Assembly (NCBI GenBank): GCA_016934645.1
Contig: JAFGSL010000128.1
Span: forward strand, 1 to 22,289
DNA: 22,289 nt
Origin: Anaerolineae bacterium
GTDB lineage: Bacteria > Chloroflexota > Anaerolineae > B4-G1 > SLSP01
Reading direction: 5' to 3'
Below, in pieces: positions 9,845-15,947 of the stretch. The translations under genes and the position numbers were made by a program. The notes under the pieces were generated by a model, which was given only the letters and a program-made list of their open reading frames with translations, did not search any database and had not been told where the DNA came from. Within the stretch, counting starts at the first letter, position 1, and each line of letters opens with the position of its first letter.

Positions 9845-10627
9845 ATGCTTAATTTGGATCTGTATACGATTCTTTGGCAAGTCGTCAACTTCCTGGTTTT
9901 TGCTTGGTTGCTGTATCGTTTCCTTTTCCGTCCGATGACGCAACGTATCAAAGCGGTTGCAGCAGAAAAGGAGCAGTTACGCCAGGAACTCATCGCGGAC
10001 CGTGAAGCCGCGGCTGTGCTGCGTACAGAGCTTGAGGCACGCATAGCGGATACGGAGGTGGAAGCGGCCTCGATCATCGCAGAAGCGAAGAATCGGGCTG
10101 AGCTTGACCGGACGGCGCTGATGGAGGAGGTGCAGGCTGAGGTAGAACACATCCTCACCGAGGCGCAGGTGGATGCCTACCGCTTGAAGCGCCAGGCCGT
10201 GGACGAGTTCCACGAGGACTTGTTGCGTGCTGTATTGGACGTCAGCGCCCTGACGATAGGCCGGGTGTCGCCGGCGCAATTGCAAGATGCGTTACTTAAA
10301 CAGCTCAACGATAGCGTTTGGGAATTAGGGCGCGCCGATATGCAGCGCGTGGAAGGACTGCGCCGTTCCTTGGGTGCGCGTACGCCGGTGGTGATCGCGC
10401 GCGCGGCCAAGCCGCTGTCTGCCGAACAGCAGGGCCAACTCGTGCGCACCTTCACGGCTCTCGCCGATCGCAACATCACACTTGACCTGAAAGTCGAGCC
10501 GTCGTTGGGGCTGGGGATGCGCGTGCGCATTGGCGATTTTGTGTTGGATAACACCATCACCGGTAAGTTAGGCGCACTGCATGAGGAAGTGATGGACACG
10601 CTAAAGGAGAGGCTAGCGGATGAGTGA
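9845..10627 (+). CDS. atpF: N-type F-ATPase subunit b with delta-like C-terminal domain
   Basis: A 260-residue peripheral-stalk subunit. It has one membrane helix (about 7-27), then a long charged Ala/Glu/Arg-rich coiled coil (about 30-125). The C-terminal domain (about 180-245) reads like the end of subunit delta: PLSAEQQGQLV, LDLKVEPSLGLGMRVRIGDFVLDNTITGKLGAL, compare delta EL-x-V-x-P-x-L-x-G-G-x-x-x-x-x-G-D-x-x-x-D-x-S. A standard b is about 160 residues, and there is no separate atpH in the operon, so this is a b-delta fusion as in other N-ATPases. The delta N-terminal helical bundle appears to be missing. AAAGGA at 9832-9837 is its ribosome site; its end overlaps atpA by eight bases. Confidence 0.9.
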   Translation: MLNLDLYTILWQVVNFLVFAWLLYRFLFRPMTQRIKAVAAEKEQLRQELIADREAAAVLRTELEARIADTEVEAASIIAEAKNRAELDRTALMEEVQAEVEHILTEAQVDAYRLKRQAVDEFHEDLLRAVLDVSALTIGRVSPAQLQDALLKQLNDSVWELGRADMQRVEGLRRSLGARTPVVIARAAKPLSAEQQGQLVRTFTALADRNITLDLKVEPSLGLGMRVRIGDFVLDNTITGKLGALHEEVMDTLKERLADE

Positions 10628-12365
10628 GCGACAGCCTTTGTCGTCACAACCCTTGCCGCGTCGGGATGAGCAAGTGACCGACACCGCAGATGTCAGAACG
10701 CTGCTGCGCATCCTGCGTGAGCGTATGCCTCATGTGGGTGCTAATGTGAAATTTTATCAGGCTGGCGGTGCCAGCGTTGTGAAGCGTTTGAGCGAGGAAG
10801 TCGCAGCTATCGCCGGAACCGCTACGATCAAGCCGGATATCACCAGGATGATGCGGGTCCTGGCTGAGCGTGCGGCCACGATTGATGCGCAGGTCCAATA
10901 TCACGCGGTCGGTACGGTGCAACACATTGGGAATGGTGTGGCGACGCTTTCTGGTCTGCCACGCTCGTGCACCGACGAATTGGTGACCTTCCCGACTGGG
11001 GTGCAGGGATTGATCCTGACCCTGGAGCATGACCACGTCGATGTGGTTTTGTTGGGACCTGACGAAGGGATCCAGGGCGGGGATCAGGTGATGGCGACCG
11101 GTGGGCGACTGCAGGTTCCTGTGGGACGCAATCTGCTGGGGCGTGTGGTCAATCCGCTTGGGCAGCCACTGGATGAACGCGGCGTGATCGAGTCGGCCTA
11201 TTACACCCACCTTGAGCGCGACGCGCCGGGCATCGTCGACCGTGAACCGGTGAACGAGCCCCTGCTTACCGGCTGGAAGACGGTGGATGCACTCGTGCCG
11301 ATTGGACGCGGGCAGCGCGAACTCATTATCGGCGACCGGCAGACGGGCAAGACCTCGCTCGCTGTGGATACCATCCTCAATCAAAAAAACTCTGGAGTAG
11401 CCTGTTTTTATGTTGCGATTGGGCAGAAGAAGTCATCCACGCTGGCGGTGATTGAGACGCTGCAAAAGGCCGGTGCGCTCGACTACACCACGGTCGTTGT
11501 CTCCAGCCCGGACGATCCGCCCGCCCTGCGCTATCTCGCGCCCTACGCTGGGTGTACGATGGCCGAAGGCGTGATGTGGGAGGGGCACGATGTCCTCGTC
11601 GTCTACGACGATCTGACACGGCATGCCGATGCCTACCGCGAGCTGAGTCTGCTGTTGCGCCGTCCGCCGGGCCGTGAGGCCTATCCGGGCGACATTTTCT
11701 ACCTGCACTCACGCTTGTTGGAAAGGGCGTGCAAACTCAACGATACAGCCGGCGGACATTCTCTGACGGCGCTGCCGATTGTGGAGACGCAACGCGGGAA
11801 TATGTCGGCCTACATCCCCACGAACCTGATTTCGATCACCGACGGGCAGATTTTGCTCGACAGCGATTTGTTCAATCGTGGCGTAAAGCCCGCCATCGAC
11901 GCCGGACGCTCTGTCTCACGGGTGGGGGGCGCGGCGCAGGTCCCGGCGATGCGCGCCCTGGCGTCAACGCTGCGACTGGAATTGGCGCAGTTCGAGGAGG
12001 TGGCGCGCTTCGTTCGCTTTGGTACGGACGTCGATGAGGCCACACAGCGGCAGATTCATCGCGGTGAGAGATTGCAGCGTCTGTTGACGCAGCCCGTCCA
12101 CCATCCGCTGCCAGTGACGGCGCAAATCATCATGTTGGCTGCTGCGGCAGGCGGTTATCTGGATGACATCCCTACCGATGACATTCTGGCATTTGAACGG
12201 GCGTTGCTGGCGCATTTTGAAGCCGAGTATCCGGCGTTGTATGCAGGGCAGGGAAATCCGTTAGAGTATCTCGAAGATGTGCGTGCGGCGCTGGTAGAAG
12301 CGATGCGCGAAGATTCGCGCGATAACTTCCGCGCAGCCTGGTTTGGGAGGAGGCTTGGGCTATGA
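10620..12365 (+). CDS. atpA: N-type F-ATPase subunit alpha with duplicated N-terminal segment
   Basis: The non-catalytic nucleotide-binding F1 subunit, 581 residues against a usual 500-520. Walker A GDRQTGKT is at 238-245, followed by YVAIGQKKSS, VYDDLTRHADAYRELSLLLRRPPGREAYPGDIFYLHSRLLERA, the TNLISITDGQ segment and the catalytic Arg in SVSRVGGAAQ, all intact. The surplus of about 70 residues is at the N-terminus, where residues 24-66 resemble 73-112 (helix plus first beta strands). The ATG at 10620 overlaps the atpF stop by eight bases, which favours translational coupling from this start. Met77/Met78 are possible internal starts that would give a standard length, but they lack a spaced ribosome site. 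Confidence 0.95.
   Translation: MSERQPLSSQPLPRRDEQVTDTADVRTLLRILRERMPHVGANVKFYQAGGASVVKRLSEEVAAIAGTATIKPDITRMMRVLAERAATIDAQVQYHAVGTVQHIGNGVATLSGLPRSCTDELVTFPTGVQGLILTLEHDHVDVVLLGPDEGIQGGDQVMATGGRLQVPVGRNLLGRVVNPLGQPLDERGVIESAYYTHLERDAPGIVDREPVNEPLLTGWKTVDALVPIGRGQRELIIGDRQTGKTSLAVDTILNQKNSGVACFYVAIGQKKSSTLAVIETLQKAGALDYTTVVVSSPDDPPALRYLAPYAGCTMAEGVMWEGHDVLVVYDDLTRHADAYRELSLLLRRPPGREAYPGDIFYLHSRLLERACKLNDTAGGHSLTALPIVETQRGNMSAYIPTNLISITDGQILLDSDLFNRGVKPAIDAGRSVSRVGGAAQVPAMRALASTLRLELAQFEEVARFVRFGTDVDEATQRQIHRGERLQRLLTQPVHHPLPVTAQIIMLAAAAGGYLDDIPTDDILAFERALLAHFEAEYPALYAGQGNPLEYLEDVRAALVEAMREDSRDNFRAAWFGRRLGL
10689..10955 (+). repeat. Internal duplication in the alpha N-terminus
   Basis: Copy A is residues 24-66 (10689-10817) and copy B is residues 73-112 (10836-10955). 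Both have the pattern D-[VI]-x-x-[LM]-[LM]-R-[IV]-L-x-E-R-x(3)-[VI]-x-A-x-V-x-[FY], then G, V and a closing V-A-x-[IL]-x-G. By eye about 12 of 40 aligned residues are identical and many others are conservative, with one gap of three residues. Copy B is the normal alpha N-terminal segment that leads into the beta-barrel. Confidence 0.65.
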
Positions 12366-12700
12366 GAAAGATGGTGATGGCGGTCGTCCCTCGCGACCAG
12401 GCCAATCAGGTGATGGAGGCCCTTATTGCTGCAGGATACACAGCGACATTTACCGACAGCCGCGGTGGTATGTTGCGCCAGGCGCAGCAGATGCTCTTCA
12501 TTGCTGTGCGGGAGAAAGACCTGGATCAGATTTTGTCTATCATCCGCGAAAATTGTCGCGTACAGGTTGAGTTGAACCACCCGGATGACGATGACACCGC
12601 ACCCAGCCAATTCGCATCCAGATTCGAGCGTGCACCGACCACCTACATCGGCAACGCCGTTGTCTTTGTCTGGGATTTGGAACGCTTTGAGACATATTAG
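12362..12700 (+). CDS. PII-like protein of the cyclic-di-AMP receptor family (DUF970/DarA/PstA)
   Basis: A 112-residue cytoplasmic protein, the length of DarA/PstA (about 109). It begins MRKMVMAVVPRDQANQVMEALIAAGY, has SRGGMLRQAQQMLFIAV at about 33-49 (family form TGGFLRxGNTTLLIGV), DLDQILSIIRENC at about 53-65 (VDEVLxIIxENC), and ends IGNAVVFVWDLERFETY (VGGATVFVLDVERFExF). The family folds as PII-like trimers that bind c-di-AMP at subunit interfaces. Compared with S. aureus PstA from memory, the Thr28, Gly35 and Leu37 equivalents are kept (Thr29, Gly36, Leu38), while Asn41 is Gln42, Arg26 is Thr27 and Phe36 is Met37; ligand choice may therefore differ. The ATG overlaps the atpA stop (ATGA), placing it inside the ATPase operon before atpG. 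Confidence 0.85.
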   Translation: MRKMVMAVVPRDQANQVMEALIAAGYTATFTDSRGGMLRQAQQMLFIAVREKDLDQILSIIRENCRVQVELNHPDDDDTAPSQFASRFERAPTTYIGNAVVFVWDLERFETY

Positions 12701-12706
12701 GTGGCT

Positions 12707-12803
12707 ACCCTTGCGAAGGTTTCGAGCACATTCTGATATGAGAAGTACTTCTGGGTGGCGAAAGAATCATGTTTGCAACCCCCTGTGTAACCTTCGCAAG
12801 GGT
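12707..12803. repeat. Long inverted repeat between the receptor gene and atpG
   Basis: The arms acccttgcgaaggtt (12707-12721) and aaccttcgcaagggt (12789-12803) are a perfect 15-base inverted repeat around 67 bases that contain a further 12-base palindrome, agaagtacttct (12741-12752). The right arm ends 12 bases before the atpG ATG. Extended by one base, the arm matches that of the repeat at 19305-19358 at 13 of 16 positions, so the two look like members of one family. No U-tract follows. Confidence 0.7.
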
Positions 12804-12815
12804 TAAGGTTGGGTT

Positions 12816-13778
12816 ATGGCACAAGACCTTGAACGCGCCCAAAGCCGTTTAGAGAACGTGCGCGCCGTTGGCCCGATTCTGGCTGCGCTGCGTACGATTT
12901 CACTCGGCAGTTGGCAGATGGCGCTCAACCAGCTGCGCAGTTTGCAGGAGTACAGTGCGCGGCTGTTGACGGTGCTGCCGGTGTTGCTGCCGCATATCCA
13001 GTCCGCATCCACTACGACACCGCGCATGCTGGAAATTTTACAACGACGCCTTCCATTTTTACATAAGGCATCGCCGTCGAGCTCAACCACACAGGAGCGC
13101 GTGATCGCATTGGTGATTGGGAGCGAGCGGGGTCTATGTGGACGGTACAACATGGCGCTTGTCGCACGTGCTGAACAATATTTCGCGGAGATGGAGCAGC
13201 GCGGGGCTTCTCTGGAATTGGCAGCGCTCGGATCGCGGATTGTCCGCATCTTCCACCGGCAAAAACACCCACTGCGTTGGTCGCAAAGCTTGCCGGTGAC
13301 GCGCCTGCCTGCTTTTGAGATGGCGTTCCAGTTGACGCGTGACTGGTTGCGGCAATACGAGGCCTCCGCGATTGATGCTGTGGATGTGCTCTATAATGCC
13401 TATGATGGGACAGGGCGCTACACGCCGACGGTTTCCCGCCTGCTGCCGCCTGATTTGCCGTCCGCCAACCCGTTGGCGTTGGATGAGGAGGCGTTGACCG
13501 CGCCATACATCGTCGAGACGGACCCGCTAAGCTTATATGCGCGCATCGTCGAGCAGTGGACGGCGATCAATGTTTACACCTTGCTGTTGACGGCCGCGGC
13601 CTCTGAGCACTCGGCGCGGTTTCAACTGATGGAGTCTGCGACGCAGAATGTCGACCGCCTGGTTGAGGAGTTGACGCTGGAGCTGCAGTCCGCCCGCCGC
13701 CAGGCCATCACCATCGAGATGCAGGAATTGGCCAGCAGCGCGGGATTGCTTGGGAACGAATATCAGCCTGATGTGTAA
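12816..13778 (+). CDS. atpG: N-type F-ATPase subunit gamma
   Basis: The rotary central-shaft subunit, 320 residues (usual 285-320). The N-terminal coiled-coil helix (LERAQSRLENVRAVGPILAALRTISLGSWQMALNQ), the Rossmann-like core motif IGSERGLCGRYN (family SDRGLCGGFN), and the C-terminal helix (SEHSARFQLMESATQNVDRLVEELTLELQSARRQAITIEMQEL) with the family's SE...R...M..A..N spacing are all present. It starts at 12816 shortly after a modest AAGG site and is separated from the receptor gene by a 115-base gap with a long inverted repeat. It is the last ATPase gene. Confidence 0.93.
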   Translation: MAQDLERAQSRLENVRAVGPILAALRTISLGSWQMALNQLRSLQEYSARLLTVLPVLLPHIQSASTTTPRMLEILQRRLPFLHKASPSSSTTQERVIALVIGSERGLCGRYNMALVARAEQYFAEMEQRGASLELAALGSRIVRIFHRQKHPLRWSQSLPVTRLPAFEMAFQLTRDWLRQYEASAIDAVDVLYNAYDGTGRYTPTVSRLLPPDLPSANPLALDEEALTAPYIVETDPLSLYARIVEQWTAINVYTLLLTAAASEHSARFQLMESATQNVDRLVEELTLELQSARRQAITIEMQELASSAGLLGNEYQPDV

Positions 13779-13858
13779 GGTGCAACGCACTTACGCGCTG
13801 TAATTGTGATTGGGTTGATGAAACTGGCATCTATGGGTGATCTAAGTGCGTTGCACCT
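13778..13858. repeat. Long inverted repeat after atpG
   Basis: The arms aggtgcaacgcactta (13778-13793) and taagtgcgttgcacct (13843-13858) are a perfect 16-base inverted repeat with a 49-base centre. The left arm starts at the last base of the atpG stop and the right arm ends 15 bases before the HIT gene start. It may act as a terminator or partial read-through barrier for the operon, but has no U-tract. It could equally be a MITE-like repeat. Confidence 0.65.
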
Positions 13859-13873
13859 CAAATGGGGGGAGCG

Positions 13874-14359
13874 ATGAAACAACTGTGGGCGCCATGGCGC
13901 ATGCCATATCTCCGTGGGGAAAATGAAAAAGTGGCAGGTTGTTTGTTCTGCCACAAGTTGACGCAAGCGGATGCCGCCGAACACATTCTCTATCGCGGCG
14001 TGCACTGCGCGGTGATGCTTAATCGCTTCCCCTATACCAACGGCCACATGATGGTCGTCCCCTATACGCACACTGGACTACTAGAGGAATTGGATGATGC
14101 GACGCTGCTGGAAATGATGCGGCTCGTTCAGCACAGCCTGCGCGCGCTGCGCCAGGTCTTCAGTCCGCAGGGCTTTAACGTGGGCGTGAACGAGGGCAGT
14201 GTGGCTGGTGCCGGAGTGGTCGAGCACGTTCACCTGCACATCGTTCCCCGCTGGGCCGGTGATGTGAATTACATGACGGTCATCGGCGAGACGCGCATTA
14301 TCCCGCAGTCGCTGGACGATACCTACGCAGTGTTTCGTCCGCTGTTTGATGCGTTGTGA
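13874..14359 (+). CDS. HIT-family nucleotide hydrolase/phosphorylase (Ap4A phosphorylase-like)
   Basis: A 161-residue histidine-triad protein, probably acting on AMP-containing dinucleotides or nucleotide conjugates in the cytoplasm. The N-terminus LWAPWRMPYL with CLFC (23-26) is typical of the Ap4A phosphorylase-like HIT group; the CxxC pair may help bind a metal. The catalytic triad motif is HVHLHIVPR (His118, His120, His122 with the nearby Arg). FPYTNGHMMVVPYTHTG forms the substrate-binding half. I start at 13874, with a GGGGGGAGCG ribosome site just before; an in-frame ATG at 13862 lies inside that site. Whether it is co-transcribed with the ATPase genes depends on the repeat at 13778-13858. 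Confidence 0.9.
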   Translation: MKQLWAPWRMPYLRGENEKVAGCLFCHKLTQADAAEHILYRGVHCAVMLNRFPYTNGHMMVVPYTHTGLLEELDDATLLEMMRLVQHSLRALRQVFSPQGFNVGVNEGSVAGAGVVEHVHLHIVPRWAGDVNYMTVIGETRIIPQSLDDTYAVFRPLFDAL

Positions 14360-14374
14360 AATAATCCGAGAGGC

Positions 14375-14760
14375 TTGTCCGGAGAAGATGTCAGGCAGCC
14401 AAAGCAGCGTCGCGCGTTCCAGCCAGAAGTTGAATTTCATAAAGAACAGGTTCACCGCCCACTCGATGACCGCACCAGAGAGCACGATGACGATGAGATA
14501 GAGGACGTTCAGCGGTGTCCATGCCACCTGGACCTTTGGCGCGGCGATGCACAGCAAAGTAAAACCCGGCAGAAATTCGCCCAGCGCTGGGAGATTCAGG
14601 CCACTGGCCATGATTTGCCAGACCGGCGAAAGCGGGCGCACCAGCAAGCGATCGAAGTCGCCGTTCCACACCATCTCCCGGTGGCTGAAAAACGAGAAGA
14701 ACAGGCCGTGGTGGATGCCATAGGTCATAAACGACAAGTCCGCCAGAAATGCCAATTGCC
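14375..14760 (-). pseudogene. ABC-2 type permease fragment (DUF990-like)
   Basis: About 128 residues match the middle of the ABC-2 permeases of the DUF990 type: FFSHREMVWNGDFDRLLVRPLSP, LGEFLPGFTLL, WTPLNVLYLIVIVLSGAVIEW and FWLERATLLWLP. Family members are about 260 residues. The N-terminal membrane segments are missing, and the frame runs on at the left into sequence antisense to the HIT gene, so the C-terminus is lost as well. This is a deletion remnant, not a working permease. Confidence 0.75.
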
Positions 14761-14772
14761 AGAAATCCCACC

Positions 14773-14922
14773 CTCGTCGCCTTGTCCAACCTCAAAGCCG
14801 ATGTCATCCACGGCTTTGATGATCTTGTGGCGCGGCGCAAACCAACGCTGCACCTTGCCCACCAGCCCTTCGCCGGGCTGGGCGACTTTGAAATGCTTGG
14901 AGAGATGAGTCAGGCGAATCAT
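14773..14922 (-). pseudogene. ABC transporter ATPase fragment (N-terminus only)
   Basis: An ATG at 14922, one base after the stop of the DUF1349 gene, opens a reading frame starting MIRLTHLSKHFKVAQ and continuing to AVDDIGFEVGQGDEG, typical of the first 50 residues of the NodI-like ATPases that pair with DUF990 permeases. The sequence then leaves the family just before Walker A would appear and, after a frame change, becomes permease sequence. A deletion removed Walker A through the C-terminus and the start of the permease. Confidence 0.75.
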
Positions 14923-14923
14923 A

Positions 14924-15529
14924 TCATTCGCCGGATCGGAAATCCTTGACCGCTGCGTGGGTCAGAGTGAAGGCGCTAAATCGAGCCGAGCATCCGCCGA
15001 CGAAGGGTGCTTGCGCGTGTATGCCGACCATCACTGTGGGCGGCATCACCAGCCCGAACGTCCGCACGAAGCGCCACTTTGCGCCATCCACGCTGTAGTG
15101 CATGGCGAAGACATCGCCAGCACGCGTCAGGCGCAGGTAGCACTCGGGCTTGTCCAACAGTTCGTTGTTGGCATCGTCGGACCACGGGTTGGTGACGACG
15201 GACACCGCCGAGATGTCGCCGATGGGGCTGCGTTCCAGGCACAGCTTGGCCCACTGCGTGGCGCTGGCTCGCACGGTGATTGCCGCCGCGTCGCCGAAGC
15301 CGACGAGATGCGCTCGCGCATGCGTGACCGCTGTGAAATCGCCGATCACGTTGACGTAGAGCAGGCACGCGTTGTCGCTCGGCGTGCGCAGATACCCGCG
15401 AAAGAAGTCGGTCTTGGCTTCCGGCGTGATGGTCAGCCCGTTTGCATCGAAGCCCCATTCCGGCGGCTCGCGCAGCCATACCAACCCGTTGGCGAGCGAT
15501 TTGTCGTGACACCCATCGAAAAGATTCAT
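14924..15529 (-). CDS. DUF1349 family protein (concanavalin A-like fold)
   Basis: A 201-residue protein of the DUF1349 family, which has a concanavalin A-like beta-sandwich fold. Typical features are the Trp/Pro-rich start (LVWLREPPEWGFDANGLTITPEAKTDFFRGY), ATQWAKLCLERSP, the conserved VTNPWSDDANNE, and DVFAMHYSVDGAKWRFVRTF. It has no signal peptide and is probably cytoplasmic. Function is unproven; the fold suggests carbohydrate binding. The start at 15529 has GGAGGGA upstream. The stop is one base before the start of the ATPase fragment, so it once headed or joined that operon. Confidence 0.85.
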   Translation of the reverse strand: MNLFDGCHDKSLANGLVWLREPPEWGFDANGLTITPEAKTDFFRGYLRTPSDNACLLYVNVIGDFTAVTHARAHLVGFGDAAAITVRASATQWAKLCLERSPIGDISAVSVVTNPWSDDANNELLDKPECYLRLTRAGDVFAMHYSVDGAKWRFVRTFGLVMPPTVMVGIHAQAPFVGGCSARFSAFTLTHAAVKDFRSGE

Positions 15530-15555
15530 CGTAAGTTCCCTCCGAAAATAGGCTC

Positions 15556-15619
15556 TGTAGTCGCGGATTCCGTTCCGCGCCTGGGCTATCGAGAACGCGC
15601 TATGGAAAGCGCGGCTACA
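15556..15619. repeat. Inverted repeat upstream of the DUF1349 gene
   Basis: tgtagtcgcggattcc (15556-15571) and ggaaagcgcggctaca (15604-15619) pair with three mismatches around a 32-base centre. It lies in the minus-strand gap between the glutaredoxin-like gene and the DUF1349 gene. It lacks a T-tract and looks like a small dispersed palindromic repeat. Confidence 0.5.
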
Positions 15620-15625
15620 TTTTCG

Positions 15626-15883
15626 CTATATTTCGATGCCCAGCTTGGCGGCGATTTCCATGGCGGAGGGATCGAAGAGGATCGTCCCGTCGGGGAAGAC
15701 GATGGTGGGCACGATCCAACTACCGCCGTGGACTTCGTCGCAGTAAGCGCGCGCATCGGCGTCCGCGTTGATATCGCGGTAGGCGTAGGCGATGCCGTGT
15801 TGATCGAGAAAACGTCTCGCCCGCCGCACATCCGGGCACCAGCGCGTTCCGTAAACGGTTAGTTCGGTGTGTTCTCTTGTCAT
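15626..15883 (-). CDS. Glutaredoxin-like protein with CPDV active site
   Basis: An 85-residue thioredoxin-fold protein of glutaredoxin/mycoredoxin type. The first strand LTVYGTRWCPDV places the nucleophilic Cys at 16. The second cysteine of CxxC is replaced by Val19, leaving a monothiol site. The cis-proline loop SWIVPTIVFPDG (about 55-66) is normal and can bind a low-molecular-weight thiol. Cys48 is an extra cysteine. The ribosome site before the ATG at 15883 is weak. It likely reduces mixed disulphides by a monothiol mechanism; partners are unknown. Confidence 0.85.
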   Translation of the reverse strand: MTREHTELTVYGTRWCPDVRRARRFLDQHGIAYAYRDINADADARAYCDEVHGGSWIVPTIVFPDGTILFDPSAMEIAAKLGIEI

Positions 15884-15947
15884 ATTTACCCCTGGTTCGA
15901 TTTTAGATTTTGGATAGTGGATACGTGAGCGCTATTCGCCCATTTCC

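Noticed and set aside
10848..10853. Internal ATGs (Met77/Met78) as the true atpA start
   Set aside because: They would give a normal length, but no spaced ribosome site precedes them, while the ATG at 10620 overlaps the atpF stop like other junctions in this operon, and the upstream codons look like a copy of the following segment.
10644..11384. A 246-residue minus-strand open frame inside atpA
   Set aside because: It is a shadow of the strongly conserved alpha-subunit frame in high-GC coding sequence, with no family resemblance.
14081..14755. A 224-residue minus-strand open frame as one intact membrane protein
   Set aside because: Only its first part resembles an ABC-2 permease; the rest is antisense to the HIT gene. 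It is a truncated remnant, reported as a pseudogene.
14957..15862. A 301-residue plus-strand open frame
   Set aside because: It is antisense to the DUF1349 and glutaredoxin-like genes, which have clear family motifs and ribosome sites; the plus-strand translation resembles no family.
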